64,000 nt of DNA from Pseudoscleropodium purum (lineage: Eukaryota; Streptophyta; Bryopsida; Hypnales; Brachytheciaceae), in contig OZ017795.1 of NCBI GenBank assembly GCA_963969395.1, positions 32,159,063-32,223,062 on the forward strand, read 5' to 3'. Below are positions 12,251 to 22,115 of the stretch, one piece after another. The stretch's first letter is position 1; each line of letters opens with the position of its first letter. The notes under the pieces were generated by a model. That model saw nothing but the letters and a program-made list of their open reading frames with translations. It was not told the origin of the DNA and searched no databases. A program made the position numbers and the translations under genes.

Positions 12251-14638
12251 CTAAGAGGTCGATATTACTCAAAAAGAGCGGTAACATTTCAAAAAAAAAA
12301 CAGCCTAATAATCACTGCTAAATGAGGATCAATGTAATTGATTTATCATTTTATTTAAAAAAAAAATGTAAACCCTAAACCCTATACCCTAATTACCCTA
12401 AACCTTTTCTTTTCTCCCCTAAATTGTTTTACGAATGAGGGGAATGTAGTTAAGTTGAATATGTTTGGATTATTTACTCATATTATCCTTCTAAATAGGT
12501 TTTGAGAAGATCTAAAGATGGTGGGGATTTTCTTAAAGTTCATTAGGATATCAAATGTTTTGCAGAAATAATCAATTCCTTTTTCATCATAAGTAAATGA
12601 AAATTTAAAAAAAGGCCCCAATACATAATTAGAATAATAGTTTAATGGATTTCAACCTCATGATATTTAATGAAAGGTTGTGTTTTCTAATTAGAAGTAC
12701 ATCACGATCTTCACATGAACATCGAGTCTTTCATATTTCTTAATGAAATTTTGATTAGATTTGAAAACAAAGAAAAAGAATCAATGTTTTAACTTTCAAA
12801 TCATATATGGCTATATTTTTCCTTAAAAACATAGAAAAATTTGTTACTTGAGTTGATTGAGTAGAATACATTATACACTTATACATGTGCTATATTTATT
12901 TTGAAGGGTAATTCCAATATTCTTATTTCAAATGTTTTTAAATATTAATTTAAAAAAAAAGAGGGTTCATTGTTTAAAGATCTAAAAAATTGACAAACAT
13001 AATTTCTATTATAAATAGGAATTGAATTCAGAATTCGATTTTTGAAATAATTCAAATGAACAAGATATTGATTATAAAATATTTCTTTGTTTGAGTTTTT
13101 AAAATGAATTCACGAAACAATTGCAAACTTTTGAACTTAGGTATATGATATTGTTTTCGGTTTGTACTTTGTAGAGTATAATACTTCAATTTTAATCCTA
13201 AATAAATGAAAAACTTCCACATGAATGAAAAGTTTCTATGTATTGCACAAAGATTTCTACCAATTACTATGATAATTAAATACATTGTTACATTTCATAA
13301 AATATTCTACATAGAAAGAAAAAATCATTTCAGTTTTCAATCATGATAAACGATGTCTTCTACTCTTTCTGTTATATGTTCGTTTTGTATAACGTGTACA
13401 TTGTACAATCTTTGAGAGCAAGGTAGTTCATTTTTGGCTCTCATTGAAATAGAAAATATATTTGTGTTTGGATTTTGAAATCATTATGTATTCTACGGTC
13501 TTGCAAGAATGCATCTTGTTTCTTCCTTTGAATCCTTTTGATATTTTCTTTATTTTCCTTTGTTTTCTGTCTCGTAGGGCTCTTATTATCTTGTTCTCTT
13601 CATTTGACCAGCCTATTTGGCTTGGCTCTTAGTTTAGTTTTTTTTTAATGTAATGGTTTATGCATATGTTATAAAAAATATATATTATTTATCTAAAATT
13701 AATATATTGATGAACAAACGCATAAAGGCATTGAATGCTTTCACATTTAAAGTTATAAATCTATCATAAATCACTCTTGCAAATTTGAATGATTGAATCG
13801 AAAATTTGAAAATGTAATTACAAGAGCTTTCAATTCAATCAATTGCATAAATCATAAATGTTGAAATGCAACTCGTATGAGTTTAGCATCTATGAAGATT
13901 AATTCATGCCATCCACATGCAATTTTCCAATTTAATAAAATGCAATTGAGTACTTCAATTTTTTTCGTTTCAATTCTCCAAGTAACATTCACTTCATATC
14001 TTTCTCTATTTGTTTATCTATTTTTTGGCAACAAATGGAGAAACCATCTTTGTCTATATTTGAACATGCACTCTTATTTGATTGATGAAGAATAGATCTA
14101 TGAAATATATGATCATTGATTTGTTCATGTTGATTTATCTGATATATTTTATGTATGTATATTTATTTATTTATATATATATCATTAAATGAGTATGAAA
14201 GACAAGATTGACAGATTGTGTTCGAATGTTGTTGATTTTGAAATGATTTAGTACTATATCATTTATAAGAATATTATAATAGTGTTATGTTATAATATTC
14301 CTAAAACAATTGCAACAAATATTAAAATACATGCTAAGTTAGGTTTGTTAGCCTACCAATTGTTCATTAATAGACATAATTGAGTAGCCCCCTTAAATAA
14401 AACATTCAATATCTAATATCTTACAATCTAAATGGTGGATTTGTCTAAAATTTTTTCCACATTTTTTCCAACTAATTTACTACAAGATCCTACGGTTACA
14501 TATGCCCCAAAGTATTTTTCTTTTAAGACTTGATATTTGCACTACTATTGGCAATTTTGAAGTGTTTTTAGTGAAAAGAACTTTAGGGGCTAAACATCTA
14601 TACCATTAGATTTTGAAAAAAGAACAATTTGCTTCATT
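12141..14638 (+). repeat. 2.5-kb direct repeat R1
   Basis: This segment is nearly identical to 22023-24509 in the same orientation; large parts (for example 13050-14100) appear identical or almost so. It carries no convincing gene. It has degenerate telomere-like words (ccctaaaccctataccc) near 12370. Its last ~270 bp are a reversed partial copy of the TTAA-CCCCTAAAG repeat family. Short frames inside it are low-complexity. Confidence 0.85.
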
Positions 14639-15035
14639 GGAGATAACTATAAGTCCATGCTCTTTTTCGATAGCCAAAACACACTTGCAAGGACTTGGAC
14701 ATTTAGCGGTTTACTAAGTGATTAGACGTCAACTAATTCAATTTAATAGTAGAATTTTTATTCAACTACCTTCTTACAATTGCTTTATGCACAATGCAAC
14801 GTGAATATTTGGATACATATATTAAACGTCGCAATCCTTTCGTGAATTTTTGCACATTTTAGCTCATATCTTTGTACAAAAATATCATTTACCAAGAATT
14901 CATCAATTTGGTCATAAAGGAAGGCTACCTTTTTTAATTTCAAATTTTACATTGAATGAATGAAAAGTTAGTTGAACTATATAGTGCCATGAAGACCTCT
15001 GTTTATCGTGCAAAATATGGGTTTAAGGTCGCTTT
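14639..15035. other. Unique spacer inside the element, no gene seen
   Basis: AT-rich sequence between R1 and the next GC-rich array, without a counterpart after R2. No coding potential or structure was recognised. Confidence 0.5.
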
Positions 15036-15335
15036 AGGGTCAAACCGCCCCGTTCGCCCTCCTACCCGTCCTCCCCATCCGCCCAGACCCCCATCCGCCC
15101 AGACCCCGTCTGCCCTCGAGCTCGTCCGCCTTCATACCCGTCCGTCCCATCCGCCCAGACCGCGTCTGCCGTCCGCCCCGTCCGCCCCAAGGTTGACACG
15201 ACGTCCGGACGCGGACACTGTGTCCACAGCGTCCGCCGCGACCGCCCTGTCCACCCTGCCCGTCTGGCCCGTCTACCCAGACGGCCCTATTTCCCCCGAC
15301 CGCCCTACCCAAACTGCCCCGCGGTCACTCCCTTA
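15036..15335. repeat. GC-rich array containing a degenerate terminus
   Basis: CCGTCCGCC-type words fill the block. CAAGGTTGACACGACGTC at 15188 is a one-base variant of the element's right terminus (29239 read inwards), and the following ~100 bp also match that end. The inverted kinase arm therefore once formed, or was copied from, an element end. Confidence 0.72.
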
Positions 15336-17410
15336 ATCTTTAAACAATTAAATGTTAAATGAAGTGCAATGGTTCGCGATTTGTTATTAAAACAATGTCT
15401 CTCATAAGTTGAAAGATTATAAAGTTTGACCACGAGTCCATGATAGTCTTGAAAGTATGAAAAAATTCCAATTCATTTTCAAAAGGCAAACTAAAAAAAT
15501 TTGTGACTTCAAATATATATATATACTATTTAAAAAATCGAGATCAACACAAATACAAACATAATCAATATGGGCAAAATGTATTCAATTTAATGTAGAA
15601 TACCATACATTGTGCACATTTGGCTAATTGCACATATAATTTTTTTCATTCCAACTCTATATTTCTAAACTAATTTTTAATGCCTATATAACCTATTCAA
15701 CTACTACTTCTGCACTACCAATCTAATATAAATGGCGGAAATGTTCATCTAGCATCGGCCAACGATATGTATTAGAAAATCGCGTAATCACATGGGCCAA
15801 ACTAGTATTTTCATCGTCAGTCTTCGAAGAAATGTACTTCAAGTAAACATAAAATACTTTTGCAAAGTCATGAAAGACAAATTGTGTCGCACTAGGTGTT
15901 TTAAGTAGCACGTTGAAATACGCCTCTGACATGTTATTTCCATTCATCCGCCGAGCAATTTTTCGAACGGCATACTCTTCCGACTTACGTGAATACATCG
16001 GAATGACTTCCACATCTGCACCTGCTTTATGCAAATATGTAATACGTGGATCCACCCACCATCTCCTCTGCAAAGTTTGTTTCATCTCATTTGCTGATGT
16101 AAATGTGTACAAAGATTTCATTGGCTGAGAAGCTAAGGTGGTCATGCCCCAATCGCAAACTCCAATGTACACACGTGACTCATCTTCTGGAAAATGCAAC
16201 AAGATGTTGTCCGGAGAAAGATCATTGTGCAAATGTCCAGCAAGATGCACTGCATACATTATATGCATAAACGCCCATATCAACTCCGTGCGCTTTTTCC
16301 GATATCGCCCTAAACGGTGAGCTTTTACAACCTCCTCTTTGGTTGGATTTGTATACATCAAACGGATTTGAATGTTGTCTGAATAGTCCTTATCCATATT
16401 TAACATTTGTCGAAGAGTTCCACCATTCCACCAATACGCATAACCTTCACACGTCGTTCCGTGCACTGCAGCAAATCATATTACACCCGCGTGTGGAATT
16501 CGAACAGCCATTGATTCGTTTTGATGTTCTAACTTTGCAAGATCGGGTCGAGTTTGGTGGTGAATGGATTTCTTTGCCGCAAACTCCCAGTGAAGAAGTA
16601 TTCCTGGACATCCTTCAATACGAACCTTTCGAATCGTTGCATATCCACCTCTCATCGTTCTATCATCAACAGCAATCACGCGTGCTGTATCTGGAAGTGC
16701 TATGAGGTGCCGTTTGTTCCTTTCCGCTTCAGCAACTCCATCATTGCTTTTCCACCAACCAATTGAACCAACTCGATTGTGCTTTTTGGCGAATGGAGCA
16801 CATCGCCTCCTAAACAAGTCCGCTTTCAGAATCACTTCTTCAAACTGGGTGTCATTGGGTCGATATTCTTTGCCATATTTAACCAAAATGACTTTGTAAT
16901 TCCACAAAGCATTATGAACCTTGTTCTCCAAACATTTGGTGAAGTACGTTTTATGCATTTCGTCATGCCACTTTGCCACATTCAATGCATCCAACAACAT
17001 CTGTGTCATGTCTACCTTGAATTTAGACAAGCACTCCACTTGATATCTGATGTACTTATTGTCTAAAGACAATGTTGTTTTCGATTCATAAAATTGAACG
17101 ATGCGCTCAATGATGAATTTTTGCATTCCTTTGAAGGACTTTGGCGAGCTACCTCCAAGTTTGATGGTCCCTCTCCATGTTTTAGCTTCGCAACCTTCTT
17201 CTTCCCCATCGTCATTGTGACAAATGAAATTGATATAGATCAAATTTTTTAATTTGAGTTGAATTCACACACAAGTGTCCAAAAAATTGGCAACAAGGAG
17301 GCCCCAATAAATCACTCTTGTCTTGCCTCGGAAAGGAGCCAATGGAGGATGAACCACCAAGCTCTCCGCTCCACCTTGCATTCACAAGGGGCAAAGCAAA
17401 AGTGACAATG
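15285..17410 (-). repeat. Inverted arm K1 (pairs with 27010-29145)
   Basis: About 2.1 kb is near-identical in inverse orientation to 27010-29145. The two coding copies differ visibly at a single residue (Arg versus Gly). A spacer of ~9.6 kb separates the arms. Confidence 0.88.
15723..17243 (-). pseudogene. Kinase-fold protein, copy 1 (one in-frame stop)
   Basis: One reading frame spans the region, broken only by TGA at 16476-16478. Upstream of the stop lie an uncharacterised N-terminal region of ~190 residues, a glycine-loop-like GGYATIRKV and the lysine motif FAAKK. Downstream lie HLHNDLSPDNILLHF (HRD-type catalytic loop with Asp and Asn) and VCDWGM (DFG variant with Trp). Core catalytic residues are therefore present, while HRD is HND and DFG is DWG. 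It is the inverse twin of 27184-28704 and carries the same stop. No ATG opens the frame at its N-terminus (it can be read from about 17243), so an upstream exon or a lost start is possible. The kinase subfamily was not recognised. Confidence 0.7.
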
Positions 17411-17860
17411 CGGACGGGCCGGGGGTGGCGTACGGATCGGCCGTCCGCCTTCCCGAAACCCTCGAGCCCCGTCCGCCCGATCGGACGGGCCGGTGGTGGC
17501 GGACGGATCGGCCGTCCGCCTTCTCGAAACCCTAGAGCCCCGTCCGCCCGATCGGACGGCCACGGGTGGACAAATCTGGCGTCCGCCCGATCGGATGGTC
17601 CGGGGGGGCGGACGCATCGCCGTAACGGGGCGGACGGGTATCGGGGCGGACCAGGGTTGACGAATCTCAACATCTGTCCCAAAATAGCGTCCGTTTTCCG
17701 GACGTCCGGACGCACGGACGCTAGCGGACGCAGCGTCCCTCCCGCCGTCGGAAGGCGGACGCGCGGGGCAGGGCGAACGGGAGGCGGACGGCCAGGGCGG
17801 TCGGGCGTACAGAGCAGACGGGACGGGCGGACAGGGCGGACTTCGCAATGCCATTAGGCA
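17405..17860. repeat. GC-rich array with internal left terminus
   Basis: Two partly tandem GC-rich units (around 17410-17500 and 17490-17580) share CGTCCGCCTTC and CGAAACCCT words. They are followed at 17652 by CAGGGTTGACGAATC, a full copy of the element's left end. Confidence 0.75.
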
Positions 17861-18438
17861 TTAGAAAATTTTATATTGTTATGTAATTTGAATGTTATAC
17901 AATCACAAATGAATGCATCCACGTAAAATAAGATGTACATATAAAAATATTTTTATACGCAAATGAAAATATAACATCTTTATATATAAATATAAATATA
18001 AATATAAATATAAATATAAATATAAATATAAATATAAATATAAATATAAATATAAATATAAATATAAATATAAATATATATATAAATATAAATATATATA
18101 TAAACAAAATACATGAAAACCTAGTTCCAATATCATCACTGAATCCTATACGATCTTTTTAAGATCTAAATCTTTCACATTCTTTTTTGTTTTTAAACAA
18201 TGAAAGGACCATTGTTTTTAAAAAACAAAATTCTCCTCAAATCCTACTTTCCACCGGATGGACTACTACCTTCTCCCAAAACAAAAGGAAAATTTGCTGT
18301 ACTGAGGAGTTTAGCAGATGATTGACGAGTTGACCGTTGTTGACTTGGACGGACTATTCGCCCTCCAGATTGAACTTCGATGTTCACCTTATGAAATTGT
18401 TTCTTGGTTTCTAGAGAGAAGTCATCGTCCTCTTTACG
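17652..18438 (+). repeat. Internal copy of left terminal module
   Basis: It matches 10005-10672 in order and orientation: terminus, GC block, AT block and the 3' end of the RING gene. Here the gene continues uninterrupted beyond 18438, so this is the source-like copy and 10005-10672 the truncated duplicate. Confidence 0.82.
17982..18110. repeat. (TATAAA)n microsatellite
   Basis: About 20 units of the hexamer TATAAA/AAATAT. The homologous site near 10315-10335 has only one or two units, so the array expanded after the duplication. Confidence 0.9.
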
Positions 18439-19860
18439 CTTCCTTTTTTGTTTTCTTTTCGGTGATAAATCGACTTCGTCTGCCTTCAAGGTTCTCAAGT
18501 TGCTCTCCACACGATCTACCATCGCTTGAACAACTTCATCATCTCCTTTCCCTTGCCATACTGTGAGGCAGTCTCCATCCAATAGGAAAGCCTTCCAATG
18601 CCCTATAATATCGCCAATGCGCCTATCAAATACTGCTACCACATCTACAGATGAATGTCTTGTGCTTGTTTGTTCATTTGTATCGTAGACAGCACGAACT
18701 TTTGCAGCCTCTTCCAACTTCGACAATAGAAGGGCCCTACCTACGAGGGTGTGGTTGTATGCCTTATACTGCTCATCGAACTCTTTTCCATGGTTCACCT
18801 CCACCCAACTGTCTTCTGGTCCTCTCTCCACTTTTTTATCTGGAAAACGAAAGAACTTTTCGTGTTGCAAGCTCCAATGTCCCCCCATGTTGCGACAAAA
18901 CATTTCACAGGCCGCGTCATCTACGATTCCTCGAGCCCGCAATTCCACCTCTCTATTGTGAGTCATCCACACATCCAAATCCAATGGTTGCTGAGATTCC
19001 TCGTACAAATCATGCCTCTGTTCATTTGCATTCCACCGGATTGGCTTCCCCCAATGTTGATAATTTTGAAATTTGTACGGCGCTTGATCAAGAGGAAGAT
19101 TCCAACGATTGTACTCGTGGCTTGGAAGCATAGCTTCCAAAATACCAAACATTTCGTAGAATCTAGCACTCAATGGACTACGACAATCGGCACACACCGA
19201 ACGAATGAGTGATGCTTTCACAATGCAAGTGACATGGAAAGTGTGGCGACATTGGCCCATGGTTACCGCACCTTCCGGTCCGAAGAGGCCTTGGCAAAGG
19301 CTACAACAACCATCCAAGATTGGAGAGGCTGAATCACAAGCATGCACCACTCGCTTGTCTTTCACATTGATGTGTGCTGAAAGTGTGTTGTAAGGGACCC
19401 ATCCTTCCTCTACTTCCAAAGCCCAATTGATGGGTGGAGCTTGGTCCTTCTTTGTATGGTTTAACAGCTCAAACATGGCATCCATGTCTCCCCAACATGT
19501 GATCTCCGTATATCCCTTTGAAGGATGTTGGTCAAACATAGTCTTGAACCAACTCAAAGAGTTTTGAATGGCATCGCAATTTTCATTCGACTCCATTGCC
19601 AATGTTTGAAGACCTGCCATTGCTCGAGATACTACAGAGGGTCTGTCTTGGAGTCTTTGTACCCATGTTAACCATCGAGACTCCAAGCCGCTAGATGGCA
19701 TAAACTTCTTCAAATCCAAGGACAATTGCAATCGATTCAACTTAGATTCAACGATTCCTTTTGCTTCAATTGCCTCCTCCAATTTATGCTTCAACTCTTC
19801 AAAGTCACAACTCTCCGTTTGCGTCTCCGCATTCACGTAAACGGATGAAAGCTTTTCCAT
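18244..19860 (-). CDS. RING-H2 finger protein (C-terminal ORF of the long frame)
   Basis: A 538-codon ORF starting at ATG 19860, which directly follows the TGA at 19861. Residues ~18-50 are coiled-coil-like. A RING-H2 finger occupies residues ~186-226 with ligands C186, C189, C204, H206, H209, C212, C223 and C226 (CSLC, CRHTFH, CADC). The region after the RING is unknown. The C-terminus is basic with KRKQKRKRKE, a likely NLS. RING-H2 proteins usually recruit E2 enzymes as ubiquitin ligases, but no substrate-binding domain was recognised. Conservation of all eight ligands suggests the RING was functional recently. The last 65 codons are duplicated at 10478-10672. Confidence 0.62.
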   Translation of the reverse strand: MEKLSSVYVNAETQTESCDFEELKHKLEEAIEAKGIVESKLNRLQLSLDLKKFMPSSGLESRWLTWVQRLQDRPSVVSRAMAGLQTLAMESNENCDAIQNSLSWFKTMFDQHPSKGYTEITCWGDMDAMFELLNHTKKDQAPPINWALEVEEGWVPYNTLSAHINVKDKRVVHACDSASPILDGCCSLCQGLFGPEGAVTMGQCRHTFHVTCIVKASLIRSVCADCRSPLSARFYEMFGILEAMLPSHEYNRWNLPLDQAPYKFQNYQHWGKPIRWNANEQRHDLYEESQQPLDLDVWMTHNREVELRARGIVDDAACEMFCRNMGGHWSLQHEKFFRFPDKKVERGPEDSWVEVNHGKEFDEQYKAYNHTLVGRALLLSKLEEAAKVRAVYDTNEQTSTRHSSVDVVAVFDRRIGDIIGHWKAFLLDGDCLTVWQGKGDDEVVQAMVDRVESNLRTLKADEVDLSPKRKQKRKRKEDDDFSLETKKQFHKVNIEVQSGGRIVRPSQQRSTRQSSAKLLSTANFPFVLGEGSSPSGGK

Positions 19861-20943
19861 TCATGGTTGTTGTGTCGCTTTTAACATGCTCATGTCGTGA
19901 CTTTCTTGTACATTCACAATGACAGGGTTGTCGCTTGCTTCGGCTTTATCAAAAGGAAGAGAGAGCTTATCTTCACTCTCTTGAGTCTCTTGACTGTCTC
20001 TGAGTACAATCACTGGTGAGATTGCAACTTCACTTGGATTTTTGGAGGTCCCTTGCAATTCTGCAATCCGTTTACGCATCTTCATCAACTCTTCTATTTG
20101 CCTCGATGATTGTTGATTTAAATGTTCAACCTCACTTTCCGAAGTCTTTAATTTCAACTCCAACACTTTGCACCTTGCTTCCACTCCTCCAAGGTCAGCA
20201 ATTTTCTTCTCATATTCCACCAATTGTAATATGTGAACATCTCTTTCTTCGAAAAGTGGTCCGAAAGTCTTCGTGAGATTCTGAAATGCTATAGCACCTT
20301 TCAACATCTCTGGTGCCATTAAAGAAAACTCCTTGGCCAAATTCATAAAAGTCGGAGCAACTTTCGCTAAAAATTCAGCTGACATCGTCATCTTGAAAGC
20401 TGTATCAAGTATATGTCCAACATCCTTTGGATCTGCAAGTAGACTCATTGGAATAGTAGTAGCACCATCATCGGGGTTCGACGATCCGCCTATTTCTTCA
20501 TGAAGGTTAGTAAACTGAACCAAGAGCTTCAAAAGATTTTCCAATTGTTTTGGATTGGACATGTCTTGCAAGGTTCGATGTAGAAGACTTGGCAATGCCG
20601 CTGTAAACGGAAACTCCTCCACCCGCCTTTTATGCTCAGAACTCCATAATGAGGATATATTATCAATCGTCACGCCTTGTCCACGAGGCGTATGTACTTT
20701 GTCTTCTAAACTTAACGCTGGACTAGATTCAACGCCTTGATGCACAGGCGGAGATTTGTAGACCAAACTATCAAAACAATTGTTGGCTATTAGACTATTA
20801 ATTGTAGCATTAGCCTTTGCCACTTTCTCCGCCAAGACTTCGTCTACTTTACTTTTTGAAGTTTCCCCGCGTTCCGTGCAAACCTTGCCTTTGTTTACAA
20901 ACTCCGTTTCCGTTTGTGCCGCAACATTTGGTGTAAAGGTCAA
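19861..20943 (-). CDS. Coiled-coil segment of the element's long frame
   Basis: A 360-codon open stretch in the same frame as the RING ORF and immediately before it. It opens with TTG, not ATG, so it is unlikely to be an independent gene. The middle (VLELKLKTSESEVEHLNQQSSR) is strongly coiled-coil, and the remainder is serine/threonine- and acid-rich. It most likely represents the central part of the long protein now separated by stop codons. Confidence 0.45.
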   Translation of the reverse strand: MTFTPNVAAQTETEFVNKGKVCTERGETSKSKVDEVLAEKVAKANATINSLIANNCFDSLVYKSPPVHQGVESSPALSLEDKVHTPRGQGVTIDNISSLWSSEHKRRVEEFPFTAALPSLLHRTLQDMSNPKQLENLLKLLVQFTNLHEEIGGSSNPDDGATTIPMSLLADPKDVGHILDTAFKMTMSAEFLAKVAPTFMNLAKEFSLMAPEMLKGAIAFQNLTKTFGPLFEERDVHILQLVEYEKKIADLGGVEARCKVLELKLKTSESEVEHLNQQSSRQIEELMKMRKRIAELQGTSKNPSEVAISPVIVLRDSQETQESEDKLSLPFDKAEASDNPVIVNVQESHDMSMLKATQQP

Positions 20944-21854
20944 ACGCGTTGGAGTTGTGGAAAAGACTTCACCCTCCTACGCCTCTACATCTTTCTCCAC
21001 ATCTTTCCCCACATTTTTCGAAGAGCTTTAATTGATTGCTTTTGTTGGAGATTGTACAGACCGTAATTCTTCAACATTTGAGGCTTTCTCCACACCATCC
21101 GTTTTCACCTCAATAGTATTTTTTAATACTTTTTCTGTTTCTCCCTCTGAATTGTACAAGTCGGGAATGTCCTTTTGATTGGCTTCAAGTAGAAGTGGGC
21201 AAGTTATTGTTGTCGGAAACGTGCTCCAATCGATCTTGCGTTCTAATATAAGTTCCGCGTAAACCATACACGCCACGCTATAATTAATATAGCCTTTACT
21301 TCTGCGCTTATTTCCGAATAGAATACGCCACACCTCCTTAGATCGATGGACAAAATGTTTGTTGTTGCAAGTCCATGGTTTACAACAAAAATCCCATATA
21401 TGACTCTTGTGCGACTCCTGAGGCCACAACTTGTCAATGTGGTACATTTTAACATAGGTCTTGTACATTTTTTATGTCCAATACTCCGCATCTTCATCTT
21501 CCCACCCGCTCTCTGCTTTAATTGTAGGGTCATTTAAAATGTCAAGCCGAAGGTCCTGCGTAGCCCCTTTCACTTTGCTCTTTTTCTTGGCTTCGCTTCC
21601 CGGAGTTACCCCATCCATATTTCGATCACCTTCGCCGTTCATGATCGTCAATTGGATTCAATAACCAATTGAAGTGAATAAAAAAATCTCATGTGATAGT
21701 CAAAAGTGATGGCATCAACCGCAACACAGTAACACAAGATAGAGGACCCCAACTCTCTACCCCGTAGGAGCAACTAGCGCATAAAGCAATAGTAGCACAT
21801 CCAACTTAGCACCGAAGGAGAATTGAAGTGAGAAGAAATGAAAGTCACTCCACC

Positions 21855-22115
21855 CTTATAGCCGTCCGCCACTGGACCTGCCCCAGACCGCGCGAAGCGG
21901 CCCCGAACCTCGCGTCCACCGCGCGGACCGACGACGTCCGCTTTGGCAGCGGACGCGCCGTCCGCCCATCGCCCCGTTCGACCGCCCCGACCGACCGCCC
22001 TGATCAACCGCCCGTCCGCCCGGACTGTCCGCACTAACCGCCTTCCGACACCGTCCGCGCTTTGAACACGCCGACCGCCCCACTTAAACACTGGCCGCCG
22101 ACGGTGTCCGCCCAG
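21855..22115. repeat. GC-rich GGACGG/CCGTCC array
   Basis: It lies just upstream of the long RING gene's ATG and adjoins repeat R2. Words CGTCCGCC, ACCGCCCC and CGACCGCCC dominate. It could contain the gene's promoter as well as subterminal sites. Confidence 0.72.

Larger units (their letters stand above)
18244..21642 (-). pseudogene. Long coiled-coil/RING-H2 gene of the element, one frame with four in-frame stops
   Basis: A single reading frame of 1133 codons runs from ATG 21642 to the final TAG at 18244. It is interrupted only by TAA 21472-21474, TAA 21028-21030, TAG 20977-20979 and TGA 19861-19863, with no frameshift apparent. Order of parts: a short basic N-terminus (SEAKKKSKVKG); a domain shared with the gene at 24998 (YVKMYHIDKLWP, CNNKHF, NYSVACMVYAELILERKIDW); a coiled-coil central region; a RING-H2 finger; and a basic C-terminus. 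The CxxC of the shared domain is lost here at the first stop. A RING protein would be expected to act as a ubiquitin ligase, but that is family knowledge only. It could be a decayed gene, or be expressed as the separate pieces listed next. Confidence 0.65.

Noticed and set aside
13052..14095. Short frames duplicated in R1 and R2 (13052-13285, 13877-14095 and their copies)
   Set aside because: They are low-complexity AT-rich translations. They are identical in both copies only because the DNA is duplicated, not because of coding selection.
15040..17857. Open frames rich in Pro, Arg and Gly across the GC arrays (for example 15040-15312, 17318-17857)
   Set aside because: They are by-products of the GGACGG/CCGTCC repeats, open in several frames at once, with no domain content.
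17903..18139. Tyr/Leu/Phe/Ile repeat ORFs over the TATAAA microsatellite
   Set aside because: Pure translation of a hexanucleotide repeat.
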